Positions 24,549 to 32,519 are shown, counted from the first letter of the stretch. The stretch: 46,715 bases of DNA from Bacteroidales bacterium (GCA_015060455.1 SUYM01000023.1:1-46715), one strand, 5' to 3'. The notes: a model not told the origin generated them from the sequence alone. Translations and numbers: made by a program.

Positions 24549-26360
24549 CTAGTCTATCGCAACCGTCATGACCGGCGCAAAGACAGAGACTCCATAAGTC
24601 TGACTTTCGGTTCCGATGGCCCCTGCTCCTGCTTCCACATTTTGAGGTGTCAGACGAATCATGCGTGCCTGCACAGGAGAGTCAAACATAACTTCCTGTG
24701 AGACAGGATTATTCACAATATTGTCAAACATCTTGTCTCTGGCAGCCACCTCCCATCGATTGCCATCTACACTGGTCTCAACCATATAAGTTACAATCAC
24801 ACCACCTTCTCCATTGTCTTTCGGAGCATATACGAATCCTTTCAGCGGCTTAATCTCTCCCAAATCCAGAATCAAGGGCTCGGCAGCCGGCTTTATTTCT
24901 CCGGAAGGGACATTCCTCTTTTCATCGCTGACATAGATGTCGTCCATAAAAAGGGCGAAACCGTTCAGGACGGGACATGCTTGAGCTTCTTCTATATTCA
25001 CTCGCACCGCTGTAGTCGTAGTGGTCGGAACATGTACAATGCGTTTATAGCCTATGGTGGTCTCAATGGCAATCGGTTTCCACTGCCCGTCTTCTGTCAG
25101 TGCATCAATCGAGAAGGCTGACACTCTCTGACCAAGAGGAATATACTCCTGAAGCTGCACACGGTTGAATGTACGCTTTTCCGGAAGAGTTACCGTGAAC
25201 GACACTTTCGTCAGGCTATCGTCTGCTGCCCAATATCTGTCATAATTGTCATTGAGCATATTGCCGGCACGGAACTTCCTTGCTCCACCCCGGACATTTT
25301 CTGCCTCGACAGCGGCTCCTTCGGCAAGGTCGACACTGAATATATCATCCAAGGCCGCACGGAGCTCCATCAGTCGTAAAAAGTCTGTTTCATGGATAAG
25401 TCCGCTGGTATCAGGCGGGACATTGAGAAGAAGTACGGAATTCCGCCCCACACTTTCGTAATAAATTTTAAGCAGATGCTGAAGGGACTTCACAGTGGAA
25501 TTTTCCTTTTCTTTCCAGAACCATCCCTTGCGGATAGAAACATCAGTCTCTGCAGCCGCCCATATATTTCCATCCATCGTACCCTCATTCAACTCCTTTC
25601 GGGAAAGACGCGGTCCTGTAAAGTCCTCATTGACAACAGTTCTGCTCCAGCATGTACGTCCTGCATGCCCTCTTTCATTCCCCACCCAACGGCAGCCCGG
25701 GCCATAGTCACTGAAGATGACCGCATCTGGCTGCATCTTATGCACAGTAGAGTTGAAAAGAAGCCAATCATAGACCTGTTTCTTTCCGTTAGATCCTTCT
25801 CCGCAAGCACGGTCGAACCACATCTCAAACACGGGTCCATAACCGCCCAATGCGTGTTCAAGCGTCTTGACAAACACCTCATTATACTCATCCGTACCAT
25901 AATGCGGATCATTCCTGTCCCATGGCGATATATATATGCCGAACTCAAGGCCATCTGCTCGGCATGCTTCGGAAAGTTCCTTCAGGACATCGCCTTTGCC
26001 ATCCCTCCATGGACTCCGGGCCACTGTGTGCCGCGACACAGGATTCGGCCACAGGCAGAAACCGTCATGATGCTTCGCTGTGATTATCACTCCCTTCATG
26101 CCGGCAGCCTTGGCGATGGATGTCCATTGGCGACAATCCATCGCTGTGGGATTGAACATTTCCGCCGTTTCCTTACCCGTACCCCACTCCATACCTGAAA
26201 AGGTGTTCGGGCCAAAATGCATGAACATATTGAATTCCATCTTCTGCCATTCCACCTGCTGCCTTGTCGGAAGTACGCCGTATGGGGTCGGCGCCGGGGT
26301 GCAGGATAATGCTGCACCCAAAGCCAACGCCAATAATGCTCTATTTTTGATATATCTCAT
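24549..26360 (-). CDS. Alpha-L-fucosidase, glycoside hydrolase family 29, lipoprotein
   Basis: 603 residues from the ATG at 26358-26360. A lipobox (ALSC, Cys20) points to the outer membrane or periplasm. The GH29 barrel shows FNMFMHFGPNTFSGMEWG, AKAAGMKGVIITAKHHDGFCLWP, FGIYISPWDRNDPHYG and the nucleophile Asp in FEMWFDRACG. From about residue 340 a beta-sandwich domain resembles a discoidin/F5-8 type C carbohydrate-binding module (WAADDSLTKVSFTVTLPE, FNRVQLQEYIPLGQRV). It removes terminal fucose from host or plant glycans. It is immediately downstream (10 bases) of the NAGPA remnant, suggesting a former glycan-degrading operon of which this gene survives intact. Confidence 0.93.
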   Translation of the reverse strand: MRYIKNRALLALALGAALSCTPAPTPYGVLPTRQQVEWQKMEFNMFMHFGPNTFSGMEWGTGKETAEMFNPTAMDCRQWTSIAKAAGMKGVIITAKHHDGFCLWPNPVSRHTVARSPWRDGKGDVLKELSEACRADGLEFGIYISPWDRNDPHYGTDEYNEVFVKTLEHALGGYGPVFEMWFDRACGEGSNGKKQVYDWLLFNSTVHKMQPDAVIFSDYGPGCRWVGNERGHAGRTCWSRTVVNEDFTGPRLSRKELNEGTMDGNIWAAAETDVSIRKGWFWKEKENSTVKSLQHLLKIYYESVGRNSVLLLNVPPDTSGLIHETDFLRLMELRAALDDIFSVDLAEGAAVEAENVRGGARKFRAGNMLNDNYDRYWAADDSLTKVSFTVTLPEKRTFNRVQLQEYIPLGQRVSAFSIDALTEDGQWKPIAIETTIGYKRIVHVPTTTTTAVRVNIEEAQACPVLNGFALFMDDIYVSDEKRNVPSGEIKPAAEPLILDLGEIKPLKGFVYAPKDNGEGGVIVTYMVETSVDGNRWEVAARDKMFDNIVNNPVSQEVMFDSPVQARMIRLTPQNVEAGAGAIGTESQTYGVSVFAPVMTVAID

Positions 26361-26370
26361 AATCACATAC

Positions 26371-26741
26371 TTAATATACCGCTATCAGGTTCGGAACCGT
26401 CCGCTCTCCCTCATGGTCAAACCTTCTGTTGTCGCAAGGATGGGAAATCACTCCCGTTGTGCTTGTCCACAATGCAGATGAACCGCCACCGTCAAGATTG
26501 ATTGCATCAGTCATGCCAAAAAGATGGCATATGTATGCTGTTTCATATATGCTGGCTCCATCAGCCGCCCCTTTGAATCTTCCATCTATGACCACCAGAT
26601 AAATATTGCCGGAATCATCCGTACCTATGGCTGTCCTGGGGTGGCGACGGTCATCGAGACAGGTTCAGGGATTACAGTAACTTCGCTCTGCGTACATGCC
26701 ACAGCAAGCAGGACGGCAAAAACAAAATAAATCTTCTTCAT
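26371..26741 (-). pseudogene. Broken NAGPA-type phosphodiester glycosidase (internal deletion and frameshift)
   Basis: The 5' part (ATG at 26739-26741) encodes a lipoprotein leader MKKIYFVFAVLLAVACTQSE and about 15 more residues before a stop. In a different frame, the 3' part gives PRTAIGTDDSGNIYLVVIDG, then GMTDAINLDGGGSSALW and GERTVPNLIAVY, the C-terminal hallmarks of PF09992 phosphodiester glycosidases. The roughly 200-residue middle is missing and the two parts are out of frame, so no functional enzyme can be made. It was probably the first gene of the operon with the fucosidase. Confidence 0.75.
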
Positions 26742-26818
26742 ATTCCGGGTATCTGTCAGTGTCAATAAGGCTCGTAAAAGTACTCAACATTAACGAGTTT
26801 TCAAAATTTCTAAGACAC

Positions 26819-27949
26819 CTAATAACGTCTTGAAAGCCAAAGGGAGAAAAAGCGGTTTGTGATGAAATATGAACCATTATTAAACGCTATGGTCTCATCC
26901 TCGATCAATGGTCTCATCGCACCCTGCACAGCACTTGCGCTTCTGAGAGAGTATTTGGAAATAAACTCCTCTCCTGTCGGAGCTGTAACCTTACGCTCCT
27001 TGGAAATGGCAACAAGCAAGGCCCGCTGTTTTTCCGACATCCGGGCAAAGATCTCCTTGAACATAGGCGAAAACAGGCTTAGAATGTATGAGACTGCTTC
27101 GTCTGCCAGTTCCTTTGTGGCTGGAGTATCCTTGCCGCTCATCTCATACAGGCGGTTGAATACATATTGAATAAACCATGTGTGTCCATCAAACCTTTCA
27201 TATACATACTCTATGCTCTCTGTCGTGATAGGCTTGTCCGCCTCTCCGAAATGGGCTGAGACAAATTCAACGTACTTTTCCTTGTTTATAGGTTCAAGCA
27301 TAATCGGTGAAGTGCTCATAAAAAACGGTTCGGAGGGGCTGTTAAATAACTTACTCATCATACGGCGATTGCTTCCGGAGAAGATGAATCTGGTCTTTAC
27401 ACATGATTGAACGAGGGTGCGGAGTGTAGCTATATGCTTTTTCCCTTCCTTATAATCCGCTATCTGCTGAAACTCATCTATAGTCACCACACACGGCTTA
27501 GACGACGATTCCAAGAATGAAAAAATCTGCTCCAATGTCTTGACCGGATTCTTGATATCCTGCAAAGACACCTCTATAGACGGCTGACCTGTAACCGGAT
27601 CGGAACCGAACGACACCCTCATGGAATTTACTATCGAAATGAATTTCTCAATAAATTTCATTCCTTGAGACTGAAGCCGGGAAACCACCTCCTTACTGAA
27701 CAGAAGCACAAAATCATCTATGGAAGTCGTGTCATATATATCCAGAAAGAAACATTCATAGCCGCGCCGGATTTCCTCCTTATTGTAAAGATGAGAGACC
27801 AGTCCTGACTTTCCCATTCTTCTTAATGAGATCAGGACTGTATTTCTACCATTCACTATATTAGAAAGAAGTTCAGCAGTTTCTGTTTCCCTATCACAGA
27901 AGTATTCCGGTCCAACGTATCTTTCCGTAACCACAAACGGATTGGTCAT
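26819..27949 (-). CDS. AAA/STAND-like ATPase of the archaeal ATP-binding family
   Basis: 376 residues, cytoplasmic. The N-terminus MTNPFVVTERYVGPEYFCDRE matches the opening of ArchAE-type ATPases. Walker A is SLRRMGKSGL (41-50), Walker B CVVTIDEF (153-160), sensor FIFSGSNRRMM, and the C-terminal third has a winged-helix-like region (SAVQGAMRPLIEDE...FFSLWL). Relatives are found in accessory regions and proposed to act in regulation or defence; no specific role is established. It has its own strong promoter and is not coupled to the glycan genes around it, so it is probably an independent insertion. Confidence 0.85.
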   Translation of the reverse strand: MTNPFVVTERYVGPEYFCDRETETAELLSNIVNGRNTVLISLRRMGKSGLVSHLYNKEEIRRGYECFFLDIYDTTSIDDFVLLFSKEVVSRLQSQGMKFIEKFISIVNSMRVSFGSDPVTGQPSIEVSLQDIKNPVKTLEQIFSFLESSSKPCVVTIDEFQQIADYKEGKKHIATLRTLVQSCVKTRFIFSGSNRRMMSKLFNSPSEPFFMSTSPIMLEPINKEKYVEFVSAHFGEADKPITTESIEYVYERFDGHTWFIQYVFNRLYEMSGKDTPATKELADEAVSYILSLFSPMFKEIFARMSEKQRALLVAISKERKVTAPTGEEFISKYSLRSASAVQGAMRPLIEDETIAFNNGSYFITNRFFSLWLSRRY

Positions 27950-27972
27950 ATCTCTTTATTTTAAACTTGGAG

Positions 27973-28003
27973 CAAATATAATTATAATTTTTATTATAAC
28001 AAA
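27973..28003 (-). promoter_or_regulatory. Consensus Bacteroidota promoter for the ATPase gene
   Basis: Minus strand: TTTG (28003-28000), exactly 19 bp, TATATTTG (27980-27973), a full match to the consensus with ideal spacing. The spacer is pure A/T. The ATG at 27949 is 23 bases beyond the -7 box. This is the best promoter in the window. Confidence 0.75.
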
Positions 28004-28049
28004 CTTTCTTATAATAACACTTGCGATTCAAACAACCTATAACTCAAAA

Positions 28050-28078
28050 TCAGGGCAAGGCAAAATGCCCCACCCTGA
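28050..28078. terminator. Hairpin, possible terminator
   Basis: TCAGGG (28050-28055) pairs with CCCTGA (28073-28078), with an inner GGCA/TGCC stem. Leftward transcription from the sigma operon would pass through it and then four T residues. Weak as an intrinsic terminator. Confidence 0.35.
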
Positions 28079-28105
28079 ACCACATATATAAACTAACCAA
28101 GAATA

Positions 28106-28207
28106 TTACTCTATCGCTACCATCAGCACGACCGGAAGATGGTCAGAGGCAGTGGCGGGATCTGCACTCTGGAGTGTCTGAGGAATGGCGGCCTCTTTGA
28201 CTGTGAC
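28106..28207 (-). pseudogene. C-terminal remnant of a third EEP-family gene
   Basis: In frame with a TAA at 28108-28106, the minus strand reads VTVKEAAIPQTLQSADPATA followed by SDHLPVVLMVAIE. This is the last 34 residues of the EEP lipoproteins at 23370 and 31487, including the catalytic SDHLP. Everything upstream is replaced by the FecR fragment in another frame. Confidence 0.8.
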
Positions 28208-28392
28208 TCGAACTCGCCTGCATTGGACACGGTGCTGTCCCAGACTCTTTTCAGTGCATCATATTTTTCCTGATTGCCTTCCGCTGAAAGCCACTCGCCA
28301 AGAGCCGTCTTTTGAGAATCGGTCAAATCGCCTCTGAATGAAGCAATTATAATATCCGTCGGAAGTTTTCCCGCTTTAGTGTTACCATCCAT
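28205..28392 (-). pseudogene. N-terminal fragment of a FecR-family anti-sigma factor
   Basis: About 62 residues from the ATG at 28390-28392: a charged helical DUF4880/FecR N-terminus (ASFRGDLTDSQKTALGEWLS, EKYDALKRVWDS). This is the sigma-binding half. The membrane helix and periplasmic FecR domain are gone, and the frame runs on into the EEP remnant in the wrong frame. It follows the ECF sigma gene by 69 bases, the normal order for a sigma/anti-sigma pair. If translated, the fragment might still bind sigma but could not receive a signal from an outer membrane transporter. Confidence 0.75.
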
Positions 28393-28461
28393 TGTGACAT
28401 GTCATTTTACATATGACACACCAAAACAGGTGATACCCTATGAAAAATTTCAAAAATTTTC

Positions 28462-29016
28462 TCAGAAAAGAAGCGTGAAAATGAAGTTACGCTTGATGGT
28501 CAGATGAAGAAGTTTGCGGATACGGGTGACATCGGCCTCTACAGTCTTTTCTGAGACATTGAGTTGCTGGGCGATCTGGGCATTGGTCTTGCCCTCTTCC
28601 CTTTTCATTTTCCAGATAGAGCGCGCACGTTCAGAGACTGTCTCAAGAGCAGCGCTTATTACAGCAGAAATATCTTTTATATCGATATCGGCGAGAGCCG
28701 GATCCAGCACCGGCATATCGAAACTATCCTCCAGTGTTTCCAACTTGACGCCTCTGATATGATTCAAGGCACGATTTCGGACGGAAGCAAAAAGATATGA
28801 GCGGATGGACTGTTCCACATTTATGCGGTCTGAATTCTTCCAGATGAAGATAAACAGATCCAGAACCACATCTTCAGCATCCATCTTATCCTTCACTATC
28901 TGAAAGGCATACTCACACAGAGATGGATAGAAACACTCAAAGAGAGGGCGGAACGAATCAGGTTGCCCCTCCCTGAAGTTATTCCATAATATGTTCTCTC
29001 TGTTGGTATCCATCAT
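28462..29016 (-). CDS. ECF-type RNA polymerase sigma factor
   Basis: 184 residues. Region 2 (about 10-80) contains FYPSLCEYAFQIVKDKMDAE and DVVLDLFIFIWKN, and region 4.2 (about 120-175) contains SIWKMKREEGKTNAQIAQQL then NVSEKTVEADVTRIRKLL, a helix-turn-helix. It lacks regions 1 and 3, as in ECF sigma factors. In Bacteroidota such factors, paired with FecR, control SusCD loci. Here the anti-sigma gene is truncated and no SusCD follows, so the locus has lost its targets in cis. Confidence 0.93.
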   Translation of the reverse strand: MMDTNRENILWNNFREGQPDSFRPLFECFYPSLCEYAFQIVKDKMDAEDVVLDLFIFIWKNSDRINVEQSIRSYLFASVRNRALNHIRGVKLETLEDSFDMPVLDPALADIDIKDISAVISAALETVSERARSIWKMKREEGKTNAQIAQQLNVSEKTVEADVTRIRKLLHLTIKRNFIFTLLF

Positions 29017-29070
29017 TATCGCGTAACTGCCGCAACGATATAACTTTTTATGGTATAATCACACTTATTC

Positions 29071-29110
29071 CAAAAAAGCCATTACACCTTGCAGCGTAAT
29101 GGCTTTTTTG
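29071..29110. terminator. Strong bidirectional hairpin terminator
   Basis: CAAAAAAGCCATTAC (29071-29085) pairs perfectly over 15 bp with GTAATGGCTTTTTTG (29096-29110), loop 10. Runs of T on both strands fit termination in either direction: downstream of the purF remnant and upstream of the sigma gene. Confidence 0.85.
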
Positions 29111-29127
29111 AAACTGACTGAAACAGT

Positions 29128-29451
29128 CTAGTACAACTTCGTAGGGCACTCGTGATTGAAGCATGCCAGACAGAGGTCGCTTCGGCGGCCTGCATCCAAC
29201 ATTCCCTTGTGGGAGAGGAAGGCCAGCGAGTCCGCGCCTATTAGTTCACAGACCTTCTCGACGCTGTTGCTGTTGCTTATGAGTTCTTCAGGAGTGTGGA
29301 CATCCACGCCATAGTAGCAGGTGTATTTCAGCGGAGCGCTGGCAATGCGCACATGCACCTCTGCGGCTCCGGCCTCACGAAGCATTTTCACGATCTTGAG
29401 GGAAGTGGTTCCGCGCACGATGGAATCATCCACCAGCGCAGCACCGCAGGC
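29128..29451 (-). pseudogene. C-terminal fragment of amidophosphoribosyltransferase (PurF)
   Basis: About 107 residues match the end of PurF: LVDDSIVRGTTSLKIVKMLR (the PRPP-binding loop), then VHVRIASAPLKY, GVDVHTPEELI, EKVCELIGADSLAFLS and the terminal CLACFNHECPTKLY. The whole glutaminase domain and most of the transferase domain are missing. Upstream the frame consists of hairpin and tandem repeat DNA with no PurF similarity. It cannot be an active enzyme; a full purF must exist elsewhere if purines are made. A strong terminator follows, as expected for the original gene end. Confidence 0.8.
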
Positions 29452-29472
29452 GGAATAAATGATCTCCGCATG

Positions 29473-29520
29473 CACGAAGCAGGCGAGCGATACCTGACGG
29501 GCTCGCTCGCCTGCTTCGTG
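29473..29520. repeat. Perfect 18-bp inverted repeat at the purF break
   Basis: CACGAAGCAGGCGAGCGA (29473-29490) and its exact complement TCGCTCGCCTGCTTCGTG (29503-29520) flank a 12-base loop. It sits 22 bases upstream of the first PurF-like codon. Confidence 0.85.
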
Positions 29521-29552
29521 CCGGGTCCGGAGGGCGCACATCAATTTTGTTT

Positions 29553-29700
29553 GCTCCGTCCGTAATTTTGCCTGTTTTACGGATGCAAGGCGGCAAAATG
29601 CATGCTCCGTCCGCAATTTTGCCTATTTTACGGATGCAAGGCAGCGAAATGCTTGCTCCGTCCGTAATTTCGCCTGTTTTACGGACGGAGCAGGCAGGAA
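29553..29700. repeat. Three tandem copies of a 51-bp hairpin-bearing repeat
   Basis: Units start with GCTCCGTCCG at 29553, 29604 and 29655, a constant 51-bp period; the last is truncated. Each contains TCCGTAATTTTGCC...TTTTACGGA, a hairpin with core AATTTTGCC. The core resembles hairpin two of the 16.8 kb element. Confidence 0.85.
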
Positions 29701-29710
29701 GTGCGAACAG

Positions 29711-29740
29711 TTTACTGCACAGATAACGGATAATCATTAT
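29711..29740 (+). repeat. Intergenic motif GATAACGGATAATCAT, copy 2
   Basis: TTTACTGCACAGATAACGGA then TAATCATTAT. It directly follows the 51-bp repeats and abuts the stop codon of the SGNH gene; copies 1 and 3 are at 16884 and 35600. Confidence 0.55.
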
Positions 29741-29743
29741 ATC

Positions 29744-31483
29744 TTATCTGTAATGAGGCGCCAATAAACGGTAGCCTTCTTCATTAGGATGGAGTCCGTC
29801 CGTAAAGAAGGATTCGTCAATCTTGCCGTTCTTCATGAGGAAGACCTTTCCGGGGTCGGCAAATCTGAGGCCCTTTTCCTTTGCAAGTTTCTTTATCAGG
29901 ACATTGAGGCCCTTCACCCTTGCCTCGCGGTTCCTGCATGGGAATATTCCCATCAGTCTGAGTTCCGCTTCCGGACGCCTGTACCTTATTGCGTCAATGA
30001 CCATTGACAGGCCCTTGATGATATCCTCATCACAATAGCGCGGATTCGTGTTGTTCACTCCTATGGTCAGGTATATCCTGTCCGCCGTGAAACCGTCAAG
30101 TTGACCGTGATAGATACGCCACAGCAGATTCTCTATCCTGTCATATCCACAGCCCATATTCAAGGATTCGCCATCGAACTCAGACCATGTCTGAAGGCCG
30201 TTCTTTGCAGGCGCGTCATCGGCGCCACCCCAGAAATGCATGATCGAATCACCTATCAGGACCCTTGTATAATGTTTTCCGGCACTCTCGGTCAATATAT
30301 GACGATGCCTGTCCATCCAGTTATACGGATCTCTCTGCTGCACCACCGGCCTTGTCGTCGCACAATCGCCCACCGGCTCGTTCAGGATCTCGCGGAGTTC
30401 CCTTTCATAGGCGTCAGCATAGGCCACCATACCATAGTCTGAAACATGACTACCCTCGACAGTGGCATCCAGAGGAAGGGCTATCTCGTCGTATGAGAGA
30501 TAATACAGGCCTGTCAGACCCTCTGCAAGCAGTTGATCATAAGCCTGTTTCTGCATATTGAGGGCGTTGTCCTGCTTCTGCTTTCTTTCCGGATTGGCCT
30601 TGCTTTGAGGATAGCCGAGATGGTCTGCTATAAGTATCGGTGTGTCCGGACGCTTCGAGCGCAATCTCCTTATGCCGTTCAGCACAGTATCACGGATAGC
30701 ATCCGGAGGGAGAGAACATATATTCGGCATGGCATCGATGATATAGACTTTCGCATCAATCTCCGCGATCAGATCCACCACCTCATTTTCAAGGAAGGCA
30801 TTGCCGGAGAAACCGAGATTCACCACCTCATGTCCCATCCTTCGTTGCAGGATATTGCTCCATGCCATTGCAGGACGTGATGCACATGCTCCCTGACATA
30901 TTGACGTTCCATAGGCCACAATCGGCTTGGATGGCATGAGCGGTTCGAAACGGAAAGACGCCCCGTCCTCCACACCGATTTCCAACCATGACACCTCATT
31001 GTAAAGAGGAAGGAAAAGCGTATATCTATGCGCTTTCGGCTTCTTTTCTATGCTGATGGGGGCGTAACGACAAGTCAGAGTGTCCTTCAAGTCATATTTT
31101 CCCGCAAGCCAGACCTCCTTGCCGTCTCTGTCAAAGGTATATAGGTCCAGTCCCGATACGCCTGTTACCGGCATATGATACATGGCCTGACGTTCGGTGA
31201 CCTTATATCTTACCACGATTTCCTTGGCATCTGTGGAGAACACTATGCTCTCGCCGGCACTGTTCCTGGAAAGACGCCAGACCCTGTCTCTGACAACCCC
31301 TTTGGCCTTCGCCGGGAAACGATGATAGAACCCTTCCCTCTCCTGTCCGTGGAACGCCTGGCCCTGCACAACCTGCACGCCTGCACTCTCCGGGTTATGC
31401 CATACGATCTTCGCGCCGCAAACCGCCGAGGTCATGAAAATGACAGCCACTACAACTGCCATTCTATTAAAAAACCTACTCAT
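29744..31483 (-). CDS. Secreted protein with two SGNH/GDSL hydrolase domains
   Basis: 579 residues with a signal peptide (cleavage near VCGA, residue about 23). Residues 25-180 are a beta-sandwich often found before Bacteroidales SGNH domains. Domain one (about 185-375) has the nucleophile Ser194 in YGTSICQGAC, Gly-Asn in GFSGNAF and the catalytic His in EGSHVSDYGM, where the usual Asp is Glu. Domain two (about 400-579) has GDSIMHFWGG, GVNNTNP and TDGLHPNEEGY, a complete set. Such proteins deacetylate or deacylate carbohydrates. The gene is 3 bases downstream of the second EEP gene. Confidence 0.9.
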   Translation of the reverse strand: MSRFFNRMAVVVAVIFMTSAVCGAKIVWHNPESAGVQVVQGQAFHGQEREGFYHRFPAKAKGVVRDRVWRLSRNSAGESIVFSTDAKEIVVRYKVTERQAMYHMPVTGVSGLDLYTFDRDGKEVWLAGKYDLKDTLTCRYAPISIEKKPKAHRYTLFLPLYNEVSWLEIGVEDGASFRFEPLMPSKPIVAYGTSICQGACASRPAMAWSNILQRRMGHEVVNLGFSGNAFLENEVVDLIAEIDAKVYIIDAMPNICSLPPDAIRDTVLNGIRRLRSKRPDTPILIADHLGYPQSKANPERKQKQDNALNMQKQAYDQLLAEGLTGLYYLSYDEIALPLDATVEGSHVSDYGMVAYADAYERELREILNEPVGDCATTRPVVQQRDPYNWMDRHRHILTESAGKHYTRVLIGDSIMHFWGGADDAPAKNGLQTWSEFDGESLNMGCGYDRIENLLWRIYHGQLDGFTADRIYLTIGVNNTNPRYCDEDIIKGLSMVIDAIRYRRPEAELRLMGIFPCRNREARVKGLNVLIKKLAKEKGLRFADPGKVFLMKNGKIDESFFTDGLHPNEEGYRLLAPHYR

Positions 31484-31486
31484 ATG

Positions 31487-32272
31487 TTATTCGATTACAA
31501 TCTTGACAACCACAGGAAGATGATCTGATGCAGTCGCAAGATCCGCAGTCTGGAGGGTCTGTGGAATAGAAGTCGCCTCAACTGTAACCTTCTTGCCGTT
31601 TGGTCTTACGAAAATATAATCGATACATCTGTCCGGTGCATGCGACGGGAAAGAGAAAGTCTCAGGAGTGAGAAGTTGCCATGACTGCTTCATCAGCGCA
31701 ATAGGCTCGCTGTCAGGGAAGGCATTGAAATCTCCTCCGAGGAATACAGGCTTGCCGCAATCCGCATAGACGCTATCCACATAATGGTTGAGAGTTGCAA
31801 TCTGACCGAGTTGTGACTCGAGTGTAAGGTCCAGATGGGTCGAGCAGAGCACAAAATCCTTATACTCGACAACTGCCACAGCGCGCTGCTCCTTACCATC
31901 AAGTTGCGGAAGGGCTATCCTGTCCGTACGGATGATCTCAAGGCCCGGTCTGGAAGCCACTCCTATGCCATATGCGCCACCCATATAAGGCATTGCAGCC
32001 GCATAATGCTGGCTCCAGTCTCCCATCTCAGCAGCAAAAGCCGCCAACTGATCAACCTGGCCGGTGCGGGTGGTGCAACTGTCAACCTCATTGAGGGTCG
32101 CTGCATCGGCACCCATTTCTCGTACTGCCGCCGCCACAGCCTCAACGCTGCTGCCGTCATACTTGTTGAAAACTCCTACATTGTACTGAACAAGGGTCAG
32201 TGTAGTCTGCTGAGCCTGGCACGAAAGCAACATCAGTGCAGAGGCAATGAAAAATAATCTGGTCGGTTTCAT
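31487..32272 (-). CDS. EEP-family lipoprotein, copy 2
   Basis: 261 residues, lipobox LLSC (Cys18). It shares the EEP core with the copy at 23370, with long identical runs around YKDFVLCSTHLDLTLESQ and KPVFLGGDFNAFPDSEP; only the leader and some surface positions differ. The terminal SDHLPVVV holds the catalytic Asp-His. It forms a two-gene unit with the double-SGNH gene, so the pair may process a phosphorylated and acylated substrate, but this is inference from position. Confidence 0.88.
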   Translation of the reverse strand: MKPTRLFFIASALMLLSCQAQQTTLTLVQYNVGVFNKYDGSSVEAVAAAVREMGADAATLNEVDSCTTRTGQVDQLAAFAAEMGDWSQHYAAAMPYMGGAYGIGVASRPGLEIIRTDRIALPQLDGKEQRAVAVVEYKDFVLCSTHLDLTLESQLGQIATLNHYVDSVYADCGKPVFLGGDFNAFPDSEPIALMKQSWQLLTPETFSFPSHAPDRCIDYIFVRPNGKKVTVEATSIPQTLQTADLATASDHLPVVVKIVIE

Positions 32273-32409
32273 TGTGTTTTGGTTTTATTACGCAATAATA
32301 CAAAGATTTATCTTACGATACACCAATTTCCGTTTATTTTCAGACCTATTGAACGATTACCGCCATCAGCACAGCAAATTGTTCGGAACAGGAACAGAGA
32401 CAAGACCAT

Positions 32410-32519
32410 GGACCGTGACAAAAAACAGGCGGAATTTGTCACGGAGGTCCCAAAAAACTTCATTTTGGCGACGAAAACGGCACGACCGTGACAAAACCAG
32501 GTCGATTTTTGTAACGGTC
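32410..32519. repeat. Paired-hairpin intergenic element, copy 2
   Basis: Hairpin one: GGACCGTGACAAA (32410-32422) with TTTGTCACGGAGGTCC (32435-32450). Hairpin two: GACCGTGACAAAA (32484-32496) with TTTTTGTAACGGTC (32506-32519). The arms match those at 16755-16870. The 383-base gap 32273-32655 holds only this element and the cysS promoter region. Confidence 0.75.

Noticed and set aside
25392..26198. 268-codon frame antisense to the fucosidase gene
   Set aside because: The GH29 motifs on the minus strand account for the coding bias.
28123..28392. A single 89-residue protein
   Set aside because: The frame joins a FecR N-terminus to out-of-frame EEP sequence; the EEP similarity is in another frame, so this is a fusion of two remnants.
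29553..29700. Possible CRISPR array
   Set aside because: Only three contiguous 51-bp units with no unique spacers and no cas genes; a tandem repeat.
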